Both the position numbers and the translations under genes were made by a program. The notes beneath the pieces were generated by a model that was not told where the DNA came from, searched no databases, and saw nothing but the letters and a program-made list of their open reading frames with translations. This document shows positions 19,708 through 29,150 of a stretch of DNA of 64,000 nt, one piece after another. The DNA lies in NCBI RefSeq assembly GCF_003048405.1, contig NZ_PIQS01000003.1:1-64000 (forward strand). Direction: 5' to 3'. The stretch is from Campylobacter concisus. Lineage in GTDB: Bacteria; Campylobacterota; Campylobacteria; Campylobacterales; Campylobacteraceae. Each line of letters starts with the position of its first letter. Within the stretch, counting starts at the first letter, position 1.

Positions 19708-20174
19708 TGAAAAAAATCATAATTATTTTTTCATTTATCTTTATTGTTCTAGGTGCTTTTTTGATAGGCTATAAGCTTATGACAACAAGCAAGGAAGATC
19801 CACCTGAATTTGCCGATGTAAACACATCGCTAGATCCTTTGAAATGTGATCTAAACAATAAATCTTGTGAGATGGAATTTAAAGGCGTAAAGCTAAAAAT
19901 AGACATCTCGCCAAGACCTATTTATGCTATGAGGCCTTTTAGCTTTAAAATCATTAATGGTAAAAATTTAGGGCTAAAAAATCCTAGTCTTGAGATAGAC
20001 GGCATAAATATGAATATGGGATCGATCAAAGCAAGACTTGAGCCAAGAGGCGATAACTTAACTGCTCAAGTAGTGCTAAGTGCTTGCGTTGTCGAGCTTA
20101 TGAGATATAGATTTAAAGTGCTTGATGGCGAAAAAGAAACTGGTTTTTTTGTAGATCTTGATCTAAAATTATAG
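19707..20174 (+). CDS. Membrane-anchored protein of the PCuAC-SCO1 operon
   Basis: 155 aa with one N-terminal membrane helix (about 4-24) and a periplasmic beta-rich domain. It has three Cys, two in DPLKCDLNNKSCEMEF and one in LSACVVEL. No copper motif comparable to PCuAC is evident. The same gene order (PCuAC, this type, SCO1) occurs in C. jejuni, so a part in oxidase metallation is inferred from context only. Confidence 0.8.
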   Translation: MKKIIIIFSFIFIVLGAFLIGYKLMTTSKEDPPEFADVNTSLDPLKCDLNNKSCEMEFKGVKLKIDISPRPIYAMRPFSFKIINGKNLGLKNPSLEIDGINMNMGSIKARLEPRGDNLTAQVVLSACVVELMRYRFKVLDGEKETGFFVDLDLKL

Positions 20175-20183
20175 AGGGTAACG

Positions 20184-20726
20184 ATGAAAAAGGCATTTTG
20201 GGGCTTAATAATAATCTTAATTTGTATAGGTGTTGCACTTTTGCTAATAAAGCCAAACAAGTATGATTTTAAGGCACTTTCACAAAATGGTGAAGTAAGT
20301 CTTAAAAATTACGACGGAAAGTACAAAGTTATATATTTTGGTTATCTTTTTTGCCCCGATGTCTGCCCTACTGCACTCTCTTTGATTGGCGATGAACTAA
20401 ATAAACTAAAAAGAGATGACTTTGAGCTACTTTTTATTACGCTTGATCCTGAACGCGACACTCCTGAAAATTTAACTCTAATGGCAAAAAATTTCTACAA
20501 AGATGCCGATGGATTAAAACTAAATACCTTAAAAGAAGTGGCAAAAACCTATGGTGTAAAATTTCAAAAAGTCCGTCTTGAAAACTCAGCCATGGGCTAC
20601 TCTGTTGCTCACAGCTCTTCAATATATTTAATAGACAAAAAAGGAAATTTTTATAAAGAAATTTCAAACCTAACAAATGAAAACATTGGAGAAAATTTAT
20701 TAAATTTGATTAAAGATAGACCTTAG
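20184..20726 (+). CDS. SCO1/SenC family copper protein
   Basis: 180 aa thioredoxin-fold protein anchored by an N-terminal helix (about 4-23). The copper ligands C57 and C61 in FCPDVCPTALS and H143 in SVAHSSSIYLID are all present, as is the TLDPERDTPENL segment. SCO proteins load or reduce the CuA or CuB site of terminal oxidases. It follows the 155-aa gene by 9 bp and ends before a hairpin terminator. Confidence 0.94.
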   Translation: MKKAFWGLIIILICIGVALLLIKPNKYDFKALSQNGEVSLKNYDGKYKVIYFGYLFCPDVCPTALSLIGDELNKLKRDDFELLFITLDPERDTPENLTLMAKNFYKDADGLKLNTLKEVAKTYGVKFQKVRLENSAMGYSVAHSSSIYLIDKKGNFYKEISNLTNENIGENLLNLIKDRP

Positions 20727-20734
20727 ACTATAAA

Positions 20735-20762
20735 TTTAGTAAGCCAAAACTGGCCTACTAAA
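20735..20762. terminator. Hairpin between SCO1 and the convergent EcsC-like gene
   Basis: TTTAGTA and GCCA pair with TGGC and TACTAAA around an AAAC loop, with one mismatch. It has A/T-rich flanks on both sides and can end transcription in both directions. Confidence 0.65.
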
Positions 20763-20767
20763 ATTCT

Positions 20768-21810
20768 TTATGCAAGCATCATCTCAAGATCTTCTAAACT
20801 AAAATTTAATTCACTTGCTATACTTTTTAAATATATTTTTTCGCTCATCTCTATTTTTTCATCAGCTTTAGCGATCGCCACAAGGTCTATCATCAGTGTT
20901 GAAATTTCAAGAGCATTGCCCTTAAATACATCAAGATTTACTTCTACCTTTTCGTTACTATTTGTAAGAGATAGCAATCTAGCTTTTTCATCACTATTTA
21001 ATTTGGCGTCATCTATAAACTCATAAATGATTTTCTTCTCTCTTTCGTCGCAATATCCATCAATTTTCATTAAATTTATAAAAATTTCAATCTTAGACTT
21101 TACAATTTGCTGTTTCTCATCTATAAAATTTGCAAGCTCTGCATTTGCCTTTTCAAGACCATTTATGAAATTTGGAATTTGAGATAAAATCTCGTCTTTT
21201 TCTACTGCAGTAAGTTCAGTTTCTACCAAATCTTCATCAAAAGCTATCTCTTTACTAAAAAGCTCTTTTACCTTTTTGCCAATTTTATTTGTACTATATT
21301 TACTCCAAGCAGCCATTGCTGTAGCACCTGCAAGGGGTATCCACTTTGCTGCCATTGATTTTAATGCTTGCTGAGTAATTTTTCCACCCAAAATTTGTAT
21401 TAACTTTTGTAGAACACTAAGACTAGCACGCTTTACAATTAACTTTTGTCCTTGAATTACTATAAGACCTGTTGCTATGTTACCTGAGGCTGCAAACAAA
21501 GCCTCCATAATAATCTCCTTTGGCGGCTCTTTATAACCATAAGCCCTCGCAATATCTGCAGTCATTGCTATCTGATTTCTAATAATTGAAACAATCTCAG
21601 GTACTGCAGCTGCCATACCAAAAGGCCCAGGAATAAGTCCTGCACCACCTGAAATACTTGCATTTAGGTAGCTATACTTATCTATAATGCTTTCTATACT
21701 GCTAATTGTTGGTACACCACCTTTTTCCAATCTGCTTGCTTACTTACAATAACACTTGAAATTGCATTTTGCAGACCTTCATTTATCCCTTCGCCTATTT
21801 TATCTAGCAT
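20768..21810 (-). pseudogene. EcsC/TerB-like protein gene interrupted by a frameshift
   Basis: The true start is ATG at 21810 with ribosome binding site AAAGGAG. The first 28 codons encode MLDKIGEGINEGLQNAISSV through SKQADWKK. The frame then breaks in a run of five A (minus strand; T run 21722-21726). A sixth A would join it to the long downstream frame beginning GGVPTISSIESIIDKYSYLN and give about 347 aa. The N-terminal part has an EcsC-like glycine-rich helix pair (GGAGLIPGPFGMAAAVPEI). The last about 110 residues resemble TerB (FINLMKIDGYCDEREKKIIYEF, later IDLVAIAKADEKIEMSEKIYL). The downstream frame lacks a good start of its own. Recent decay, reversible slippage or a base-call error are all possible. 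Confidence 0.75.
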
Positions 21811-22014
21811 TTTTGCTCCTTTAAAAGATTTATGAAGTAAATCGTTTTTTTCTGAAGGGCAATTTATCTTTTTATACTTAAATCTACAAGCCAAACAAAG
21901 TTAATTAAATATAAGCAGTACTAGCAACGAATTTATTAAGAAGATCTATACGAAAGGTAGGCCTTTGCGCTATAAATTTTAATCATAATGCAAAAGCTAA
22001 AAATTTAAGTTTTA

Positions 22015-22356
22015 CTATTTCACTCTATGATGCACGCTGCCGCCATAAGTAATATCTTCAGCTTTTACCTCATCACTTGTTAAAATTTCACTTATCTTGC
22101 CATTTTCTTCTAGCTTTTTCCTATTTTCTTCGGCATCTTCTTGATAGCTATAAACCATCGCAACGCTCACTACTCCACTGATAGCTTCTATCTTTTTAAA
22201 ATTTTTTATCTCATCTTCAATACTATCTGAGCTAACTACCACTACGATTCTATCGTCTGCGTCAGTTATTATTTCACACTCTTCTAGCTTTTTTATCTCA
22301 TTTTTTACACTTTCATTTTTATTGTCCGTATAAACTATCAAACTTGAAATATTCAT
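22015..22356 (-). CDS. napD: NapD, chaperone for NapA maturation
   Basis: 113 aa cytoplasmic protein with a ferredoxin-like beta-alpha-beta pattern and the opening MNISSLIVYT typical of NapD (usually ISSxVV). NapD binds the twin-arginine signal of NapA before export. Last gene of the nap operon, overlapping napL by four bases. The C-terminal about 30 residues are less conserved. Confidence 0.88.
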   Translation of the reverse strand: MNISSLIVYTDNKNESVKNEIKKLEECEIITDADDRIVVVVSSDSIEDEIKNFKKIEAISGVVSVAMVYSYQEDAEENRKKLEENGKISEILTSDEVKAEDITYGGSVHHRVK

Positions 22357-23288
22357 TTAATTCTCCAAAACAAAATTTTATTCTCATAGGCTGAAGTTAC
22401 GACTTCGTTATCGCTTATAAAAACTATGCTATTTATCGTACTTTGTCCAGTTTTTAGCATTGCGATATTTTCTAAGCTTTTACTATCAACTAAATTTACA
22501 TCACTCATCTCATCGCTCATATAAGCCGCCACTCTACCATCATCGCTAAGGCCGACGCCATAGACCAAAAAGCCAGTATTTATCTTTTTTAGGCTTCCAG
22601 CTGAAAATATCCCCACGATCCTGTCGGTACCTCCACTGATCATGACGCCATTTTTATATGAGACGTCGTAGATATTATCTGTATGAATATCTAAAATTTG
22701 ATCCATTTTTTTAGCTTTTATGTTATAAAAGTAGACCTTCCCACTCTCGCAAGCGATAGCTAGCGTGCTTCTATCTTCGCTTATCTCCATATCTGAAAGC
22801 ATCGCAATTGAAATTTTAAAGCTATCATAAATTTCGCCATTTTTTAGATTTAAAAAATAAATTTCATTGCTAATTGAAGCAAGCGCAACATGCTCATTAT
22901 CTAAAAATAATGCCTTTTTTATCGCTTGATTATCCACTTTTATGCTTCTCATCTGTCCATTTTCTCTTAGATGAAGCACCTTTGTAGCGTAATCACCTTC
23001 GCTAAGTATAAGAGTTTTGCCATCAAATTCATCAATACTTAAAATTTTTGGTCTTTCATGATCACTAACGTAGGTTTTTATATCATCCATCTTGATGATC
23101 TCTTCAAATTTAGACTCTTTAGGATTATAAATTTCGACCGTTCCACCATCAGTTGCCACAAAAAGTTTGCCATTTATTAGCGTAGTGCTAAGCACATTTG
23201 CACTAGCCTCTATTTGTTTATATGGCGTCGTGATCTCGCCTGCAAAAGCAAAACCTAAAATACAAAAAAGAAAAAACAAAGCCCTCAT
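22353..23288 (-). CDS. napL: NapL, periplasmic WD40-like Nap accessory protein
   Basis: 311 aa with a signal peptide (about 1-16, FAFAG) and a beta-propeller-like repeat pattern (LFVATDGGTVEIYN; LAIACESGKVYFYNIK; MISGGTDRIVGIFS; VVTSAYENKILFWRIK). NapL is found in Campylobacter and Wolinella nap clusters and is thought to help NapA activity or maturation; its exact role is not settled. It overlaps napF and napD by four bases each. Confidence 0.9.
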   Translation of the reverse strand: MRALFFLFCILGFAFAGEITTPYKQIEASANVLSTTLINGKLFVATDGGTVEIYNPKESKFEEIIKMDDIKTYVSDHERPKILSIDEFDGKTLILSEGDYATKVLHLRENGQMRSIKVDNQAIKKALFLDNEHVALASISNEIYFLNLKNGEIYDSFKISIAMLSDMEISEDRSTLAIACESGKVYFYNIKAKKMDQILDIHTDNIYDVSYKNGVMISGGTDRIVGIFSAGSLKKINTGFLVYGVGLSDDGRVAAYMSDEMSDVNLVDSKSLENIAMLKTGQSTINSIVFISDNEVVTSAYENKILFWRIK

Positions 23289-23752
23289 AAAGCCTCCATT
23301 TGAAGTGAATTTTTAAAACAAACATCAAAGCACTCGCCGCAGCTCACGCAGTTTTGATTAACAATAGGACGAAAAACGCCAAGAAATTCGACTGCTTTAA
23401 ATTTGCAAACGTCAAGGCAGTTGTAGCAGATCGTATCATTCCACGCTAGACAGCTACCAACATCTATGCTAACTTTTGCATTTATACTCTTTGGCGAGTT
23501 TAAATTTAATGTCGTTTTGCCACTGCTTTGGCAGGCTTTTGCACACTCTTCACAAAAGTCACAGCCCAGCTTTTTAACTTTAAAAATTACTCTTTCATTT
23601 TCAAAGCTAAGAAGCTCTTTTTCACAAGCATTTACACAGCTAGCATCGCATCCACCGCAGTCAAACTCTCCGCTAAAAAATGGTGGAGTTATAAATTTGG
23701 GAGCAGATTTTGCCCCCAAAATTTTACTAAAAAGCTCTCGCCTGCTTTGCAT
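23285..23752 (-). CDS. napF: NapF-like cytoplasmic polyferredoxin
   Basis: 155 aa with four Cys clusters: CGGCDASC, CDFCEECAKAC, CLAWNDTICYNCLDVC and CVSCGECFDVC, enough for about four [4Fe-4S] centres. The N-terminus MQSRRELFSKILG is typical of NapF and is not a full export signal. NapF proteins act with NapA maturation on the cytoplasmic side. Its position between napB and napL gives the order napAGHBFLD. It overlaps napL by four bases and napB by one. Confidence 0.88.
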   Translation of the reverse strand: MQSRRELFSKILGAKSAPKFITPPFFSGEFDCGGCDASCVNACEKELLSFENERVIFKVKKLGCDFCEECAKACQSSGKTTLNLNSPKSINAKVSIDVGSCLAWNDTICYNCLDVCKFKAVEFLGVFRPIVNQNCVSCGECFDVCFKNSLQMEAL

Positions 23753-24279
23753 TATTTAACACCATCGTTTAAAACATCTAGCAAGTTTGACTTATGAGTG
23801 CCGTTTTTATCTCTAAAATCAGGCTTAAATTTATTACCGACTAGCTGAGTTAAGCCAGTTTGTTGCTCAACGTGGCATGTTGTGCAGTTATATCTTTCAT
23901 CATCAAGCTTGCCTGCAAGATCTTTTTTATTTCTGATGTCATAAAGGTGAGATGATGGTATCGGTGTTGCTCCACTATCTTTTGCAAACTCAGGCATATG
24001 GCAGGTTACGCACATATTCATATCCTTTGTGATAGGCACTAAACCCTCAGTATCGTGTGGGATAAATGGCGGTGCATTTTCAAAAGACCTATCAAATTTC
24101 TTTGACATACCAGCTGGCTCTTTTGTGTAGTTCACATCTTTTAATACAACGTCTTTATCGTCTAGCAAATCGATATTTCTAAAGCCGATTTGCGAATCAC
24201 TAATGCTTGGATTATTAAAAGCACATGCCGCAAAAAACGCAGCGCACAATCCTCCAAGCATCATTATTTTTATTTTCAT
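23752..24279 (-). CDS. napB: NapB, diheme cytochrome c subunit of periplasmic nitrate reductase
   Basis: 175 aa with an N-terminal export signal. Two c-type heme sites are present: C90-VT-C93-H94 and C132-TT-C135-H136. H75 and H111 are likely distal ligands. NapB passes electrons from the NapGH quinol dehydrogenase to NapA. It overlaps napH by four bases and napF by one. Confidence 0.95.
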   Translation of the reverse strand: MKIKIMMLGGLCAAFFAACAFNNPSISDSQIGFRNIDLLDDKDVVLKDVNYTKEPAGMSKKFDRSFENAPPFIPHDTEGLVPITKDMNMCVTCHMPEFAKDSGATPIPSSHLYDIRNKKDLAGKLDDERYNCTTCHVEQQTGLTQLVGNKFKPDFRDKNGTHKSNLLDVLNDGVK

Positions 24280-25067
24280 TTTTCTCTCCTTAAATTTCTA
24301 ATACTAAATTTCAAAGCCCCGTCTCCACAAACATCAATGCACCTGCCACAGCTTATGCACTCGCTTGAGCTTACCGAGCGGCTCTCTTTACCGATCATAT
24401 CAAGCACTTGCATCTCTGGACAAATAAGCTTACATTTCATACATTTTGTACAAGCCTGGGCATCATGTTTTACTCTAATTAGGGCAAATTTTGAGATGAT
24501 GGCATAAAAGGCACCAAGTGGACAAATGTGCGAGCAAATGCCACGCTTTAACACAAACATATCAAAAGCAATGATCGCAACCGCTATGCCTAAAGCACTA
24601 GCTGAGCCGTAAATAATGCCACGCTGAATAATGCCAATATAACTAATGCTCTCAAATACTGGATAAGATAAAGCAAGGCTTAATATAAGAGCAAGAGCCA
24701 GTAAGTAATAACGTAAATTTTTACTCACATTTAAGACTTTTTCGCCCTTAAAGCCAAATTTTTCTCTTAGTTTAAAAGCGATATCGGTTAGTAAATTTAT
24801 TGGGCATATCCACGAACAAAACGCTCTTGGAGCAACCAGTGCGTAAAATGCAAAGATAATGCCAGCTCCAATAATTGCATTTATGCCGGCACTAAAGCTT
24901 GCAAGTAAAATTTGAACCAAAGCAAATGGATCGCTTAGTGGAATTTTTCCAAAAAGCAAAGATGAGCTTAAATTTCCGCTAAGTATCTTAACTCCATAAA
25001 AATTTCCTAGAATAAATAGCGCTAGGATAGAAATTTGAGTTATTCGTCTTAAGATTAAAAATTTCAT
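24276..25067 (-). CDS. napH: NapH, membrane iron-sulfur quinol dehydrogenase subunit
   Basis: 263 aa with four to five membrane helices in the first about 190 residues. The conserved Cys motifs CSWICPIN and CSHICPLG face the cytoplasm, and two [4Fe-4S] clusters are in the C-terminal tail (CTKCMKCKLICP and CISCGRCIDVC). NapH oxidises menaquinol and passes electrons to NapG. No napC is in the cluster, so NapGH is the likely only quinol entry. It overlaps napG and napB by four bases. Confidence 0.95.
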   Translation of the reverse strand: MKFLILRRITQISILALFILGNFYGVKILSGNLSSSLLFGKIPLSDPFALVQILLASFSAGINAIIGAGIIFAFYALVAPRAFCSWICPINLLTDIAFKLREKFGFKGEKVLNVSKNLRYYLLALALILSLALSYPVFESISYIGIIQRGIIYGSASALGIAVAIIAFDMFVLKRGICSHICPLGAFYAIISKFALIRVKHDAQACTKCMKCKLICPEMQVLDMIGKESRSVSSSECISCGRCIDVCGDGALKFSIRNLRREK

Positions 25068-25831
25068 AGCTCACCACCATTTAGATAATCAGTCGCTTTT
25101 TTAATGTCAAGCTTTATTTTGCTGTCTGCATCGTCTATGCGTCTTTCATCTTCTTTGATCCAGCCTTTGACGTAGTTATCGCCTACTTTGCCAAGCACAG
25201 CGTCACGGTTTAGCACGGTAATGGCTGCTTTTTTAGTGATACAGGCTCGCTCACATAAACCACATCCGGTGCAAATGTCGCTATCGACCACTGGAAGCAA
25301 AAAGGCATGCTTTTGCGTCCTTTCGTTACGGCGATATTCAAGATACAAGGCTTTGTCCAAAAGAGGACAAGCCCTGTAACAAGCATCGCACTGTATGCCC
25401 CAGTATGCCACGCAGTTTTTCATATCGACCACCGCAACACCCATTTTGGCCTTATTTATGTCAAGCTTACCTTTTGTGCTTACTAAATTTACGTCCAAAG
25501 CTCCAGTCGGACAGGCTGGCACACAAGGGATATTTTCACACATGTAGCAAGGAATTTTTCTAGGCTCAAAATAAGGCGTTCCAATGCTTATGCCATCTTC
25601 TAGCGATGAAAGCTTTAGCGTATCAAATGGACAAGCCTCTACGCAAAGCCCACACCTAATGCAGCTTTGTAAAAATTGCTTCTCTTCTTTTGCACCAGGA
25701 GGCCTAAGAAGCATAAGTGGCGAAGCTTTGGCACTAAGCGACCAAACAAAGCCTCCGCCAAGAGCTAAAAGCGCTACTTTTGCTCCAAATTTTAAAGCCT
25801 CTCGCCTACTTGAAAATCCCATATCGCTCAC
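25064..25831 (-). CDS. napG: NapG, periplasmic ferredoxin-type electron transfer protein
   Basis: 255 aa with a twin-arginine signal (SSRREALKFGAKVALLALGG). It has four [4Fe-4S] motifs: CIRCGLCVEACP, CYMCENIPCVPACP, CDACYRACP and CTGCGLCERAC. It transfers electrons from NapH to NapB. It directly follows napA, with no intergenic base, and overlaps napH by four bases. Confidence 0.95.
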   Translation of the reverse strand: MSDMGFSSRREALKFGAKVALLALGGGFVWSLSAKASPLMLLRPPGAKEEKQFLQSCIRCGLCVEACPFDTLKLSSLEDGISIGTPYFEPRKIPCYMCENIPCVPACPTGALDVNLVSTKGKLDINKAKMGVAVVDMKNCVAYWGIQCDACYRACPLLDKALYLEYRRNERTQKHAFLLPVVDSDICTGCGLCERACITKKAAITVLNRDAVLGKVGDNYVKGWIKEDERRIDDADSKIKLDIKKATDYLNGGEL

Positions 25832-28612
25832 CTATGCTTTGTAAATTTTAACCGCACACTTTTTATAGTCAGTCTCTTTTGAGAGTGGGCAAGTAGCGTC
25901 TAGTGTTACTTTATTGATAAATACGTTTTCATCAAACCAAGGCACATAGATAAGACCTACTGGCGGCTTATTTCTACCTTTTAGATCGACTCTTGCTTTT
26001 ACCTTGCCACGACGTGATTCAACCCAAACGATCTCGTTTTGCATTACGCCAAGTTTTTTAGCATCATCTTCGTGCATATAGCAAAGTGCCTCTGGAACAG
26101 CCCTGTAAAGCTCAGGAACACGCATAGTCATAGTGCCTGAGTGCCAGTGCTCTAGAACACGACCAGTACATAGCCAGAATGGATACTCTTTGCTTGGCAT
26201 CTCGCATGGATCCATATAAGGGCGGAAGAAAATTTTTGCTTTATTTGCAAGAGATGCTTTATCTTTATTTGTAACGCCTTTTAGATCTCCTGTTGGAAGT
26301 GCTGCATTTTTGTTACCATAGAATGCAAATTTCTCATTTGGAGCAGCTTTTTTAGCATATGGGTCAAATTTAGTGTTAAATCTCCACTGAGTCTCTTTAC
26401 CATCAACTACCGGCCATCTAAGACCTCTTACCTTATGATATGTGTCAAAGTCGGCTAGGTCGTGACCATGTCCAACGCCAAATTTTCTATACTCTTCCCA
26501 AAGATATTTGTGAACGAAAAATCCATATCCTTTAAATTCTTTGCCATCTGAACCTATCACTTTTCTGCTATCGCCAAATACTTCTGTATTGTCATAGTTT
26601 TCCATAATAGGATCGTTTGCACTAAATTTCTTAGCCTCTTCGTTAGCAAAAAGTACATCAAATAGCGTATCTTCTTCACTATATCCCATAGCTTTTGCAG
26701 CATCGAGCACGTTTGGAAGTGTAACTTTGTCATTTACTTTTTTCTCACCCCAAACATCTTTTAGCTTAAAGCGCTTACTAAACTCCATCATTTGCCAAAT
26801 ATCAGGCATCGCTTCACCAACAGGAAGTACTTGCTGTCTCCAGTGTTGCGTTCTTCTCTCAGCGTTACCGTAAGCACCCCATTTTTCATAGATCATCGCA
26901 GTTGGAAGAATAAGGTCGGCTACTTTTGCAGAAATTCCTGGATAAGGATCACTTACAACGATGAAGTTATCCATCTCACGAGCCGCTTTGATCCAGTGGT
27001 TTGCATTTGCAGTATTTTGCCATGGGTTGTTTACTTGAACCCAGATAAATTTAACCTTACCATCTTCAAGATCACGCATCATTTTTACGTAGTGAGAAGC
27101 GAGTACACCACTTAGTGTTCCGGCAGGAAGTTTCCAAATTTTTTCAGTTATCTCTCTATGTTTTGGATTATCAATAACCATGTCAGCTGGCAAGCGGTGA
27201 ACAAATGTTCCAACCTCTCTTGCTGTACCGCACGCACTTGGTTGACCAGTTAAAGAAAACGCTCCTGAGCCCGGAAGTGCTTGTTTACCAAGCAAGAAGT
27301 GAACCATATAAGCTTGCTCATTTACCCATGTACCACGTTGGTGTTGGTTAAAGCCCATCGTCCAGAAACTAACAACTTTGCGGTTTTTCTCTATATAAAG
27401 ATCAGCAAGTGCTTTTAGTTTTTTCTTAAATTCTTCTATATCTTCGTTTGGATCGCCCTTGGCTACCTTTGCAGTAAAGTCAAGTGTGTAAGGATCAAGA
27501 GCTTTTTTAAACTCTTCAAATGTTATTTGCCAATGTGCGCCAGCTTTTGCAGCATTTTTATTTTCTAGTGTATCGCCAGCTTTTAGTCCAAGATATGCGA
27601 GTGTAACACCCTCAGCCTCACTTAGTACCTTTGACTTCTCAGTAGCAGCAGTGTCTAGCTCACTTGGAGCATATTTTTTATGATTAATGTCTGTGCGAAG
27701 ACCATATCCGATATCGGCTGGACCGGTTGTAAATACACAGTGTTTTTTAACAAATTCTTCATCAATCATCTCTGGGTGGTTATAAACTATCTCACGAGCA
27801 ATGTAGTTCCAGATAGCAAGGTCAGATGATGGAGCAAAAATGATCTCGATGTCAGCTAGGTTTGAAGTTCTAGTTGAATATGTACTTAAATTTACTACCT
27901 TTACTTTATCAGGATCACTAAGCTTTCTATCGCTTACACGCGCCCAAAGGATTGGGTGCATCTCAGCCATGTTTGCGCCCCAAGCTACAATAGTATCTGT
28001 AAGCTCAATGTCATCAAAACAGCCTGATGGCTCGTCTATACCAAATGTTTGCATGAAGCCAACGACCGCACTTGCCATACAGTGTCTTGCGTTTGGATCA
28101 ATACTGTTGCTTCTAAAACCACCTTTTATAAGCTTAATGGCAGCGTAACCTTCTGGAATAGTATATTGACCAGAACCTAAAACTCCGATACCGTGAGGGC
28201 CTAGTTCATCATACGCTTTTCTAAACTGAGCCTCCATAACATCAAATGCTTGCTTCCAGCTTACTTGCTTAAATTTACCTTTTTTATCAAATTCGCCTTT
28301 TTCATTTACACGCAAAAGCGGATGAGTGATCCTATCCTCGCCGTACATGATCTTAGCATTAAAGTAGCCTTTGATACAGTTTAGACCACGGTTTACTGGC
28401 GCTTCTGGGTCACCTTTTACAGCTACTATCTTGCCTTCTTTTGTAGCGACCATGATACCACAGCCTGTCCCACAAAACCTACAAGCGGCTTTATCCCAGC
28501 GCCAGCCTTTTTCGGCTTCGCTTGCTGCACTTAGCGAGCTTGGTACGGCTATACCAGCACTAACGCAAGCAGCACTAGCTGCAGCACTTTTTATGAATTC
28601 TCGTCGATTCAT
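25832..28612 (-). CDS. napA: NapA, catalytic subunit of periplasmic nitrate reductase
   Basis: 926 aa molybdopterin oxidoreductase reducing nitrate to nitrite in the periplasm. The twin-arginine signal is [12 protein letters not shown], with cleavage expected near residue 30. The [4Fe-4S] ligands are C44, C47, C51 and C79, and the molybdenum-ligating Cys is C178 in [12 protein letters not shown]. The length matches the long Campylobacterota NapA type. First gene of napAGHBFLD, with ribosome binding site AAAGGAG. Repeated TGTAAA elements lie about 45-80 bp upstream. Confidence 0.97.
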   Translation of the reverse strand: MNRREFIKSAAASAACVSAGIAVPSSLSAASEAEKGWRWDKAACRFCGTGCGIMVATKEGKIVAVKGDPEAPVNRGLNCIKGYFNAKIMYGEDRITHPLLRVNEKGEFDKKGKFKQVSWKQAFDVMEAQFRKAYDELGPHGIGVLGSGQYTIPEGYAAIKLIKGGFRSNSIDPNARHCMASAVVGFMQTFGIDEPSGCFDDIELTDTIVAWGANMAEMHPILWARVSDRKLSDPDKVKVVNLSTYSTRTSNLADIEIIFAPSSDLAIWNYIAREIVYNHPEMIDEEFVKKHCVFTTGPADIGYGLRTDINHKKYAPSELDTAATEKSKVLSEAEGVTLAYLGLKAGDTLENKNAAKAGAHWQITFEEFKKALDPYTLDFTAKVAKGDPNEDIEEFKKKLKALADLYIEKNRKVVSFWTMGFNQHQRGTWVNEQAYMVHFLLGKQALPGSGAFSLTGQPSACGTAREVGTFVHRLPADMVIDNPKHREITEKIWKLPAGTLSGVLASHYVKMMRDLEDGKVKFIWVQVNNPWQNTANANHWIKAAREMDNFIVVSDPYPGISAKVADLILPTAMIYEKWGAYGNAERRTQHWRQQVLPVGEAMPDIWQMMEFSKRFKLKDVWGEKKVNDKVTLPNVLDAAKAMGYSEEDTLFDVLFANEEAKKFSANDPIMENYDNTEVFGDSRKVIGSDGKEFKGYGFFVHKYLWEEYRKFGVGHGHDLADFDTYHKVRGLRWPVVDGKETQWRFNTKFDPYAKKAAPNEKFAFYGNKNAALPTGDLKGVTNKDKASLANKAKIFFRPYMDPCEMPSKEYPFWLCTGRVLEHWHSGTMTMRVPELYRAVPEALCYMHEDDAKKLGVMQNEIVWVESRRGKVKARVDLKGRNKPPVGLIYVPWFDENVFINKVTLDATCPLSKETDYKKCAVKIYKA

Positions 28613-28657
28613 TCTTTCTCCTTTAAAGATTTAAAACAAATTTAATTGATATTAACC

Positions 28658-28692
28658 TTGTAAAACTTATTTACAACTGATTTACATTTACA
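28658..28692 (-). promoter_or_regulatory. Candidate regulator site upstream of napA
   Basis: TTGTAAA-N5-TTTACAA (28658-28676) is a perfect 7-5-7 inverted repeat. TTTACA also recurs in direct orientation at 28670, 28681 and 28687, that is 11 and 6 bp apart. One-turn spacing is typical of OmpR-type response regulator sites, while the inverted repeat would suit a dimeric CRP/FNR-like factor. Which applies cannot be told from sequence alone. Confidence 0.4.
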
Positions 28693-29090
28693 AAAATTTC
28701 AAAAAACTTAAGCTAAAAATGTAAATATTTTTCTACATAAAAATATTAATTTTCTCACAAAGTACGATTTTAAAAGAAAATACTATTTAATAAAATTTAA
28801 AAATTTTAGAGTAGTTATCAAAAAGCTAAAGAAAACAAAGTAAAATTGTTTTTAAATATTTGAGTAAAAAAGTAACATAAAGTATTATTAAAAATTTTAT
28901 ATCCTTACTGAAATATCAATAATTACAAGGATATATTCTAATAATTTTCATTACATTACAGCAAACATAATCTATAAAAATTTAACTAGTAATATCACTA
29001 TAAAGCTATAAATATTAGATTATTTTTAAAAACTTTATTATATTTATAAAACAAAAAATAATTTTAAGATTAGAGATAAAAAGGAGTTAT

Positions 29091-29117
29091 TTTCATCCTC
29101 AAATTTTGAGGATGAAA
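29091..29117 (-). terminator. Terminator hairpin after the first chemoreceptor gene
   Basis: TTTCATCCTCAAA is followed after one base by its complement, a perfect long inverted repeat 34 bp beyond the stop codon of the chemoreceptor gene. Confidence 0.65.
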
Positions 29118-29150
29118 TATTAATGAAATTTTAAATATCAAGCCGCAAGG

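Larger units (their letters stand above)
28613..29150. other. AT-rich spacer holding the napA control region
   Basis: No open frame of note on either strand. The napA-proximal part has an inverted repeat and three TTTACA direct repeats (28658-28692). The distal part (28700-29080) is very AT-rich without a clear structure. A hairpin at 29091-29117 ends the chemoreceptor gene that follows on the minus strand. Confidence 0.6.

Noticed and set aside
21811..21894. Upstream extension of the EcsC-like frame to 21894
   Set aside because: ATG 21810 directly follows AAAGGAG, and the extension has no conserved character.
24210..24279. Lipoprotein signal in NapB (FAAC near residue 19)
   Set aside because: The residues before the Cys fit the lipobox poorly, and NapB is normally a soluble or complex-bound cytochrome; ordinary signal cleavage is as likely.
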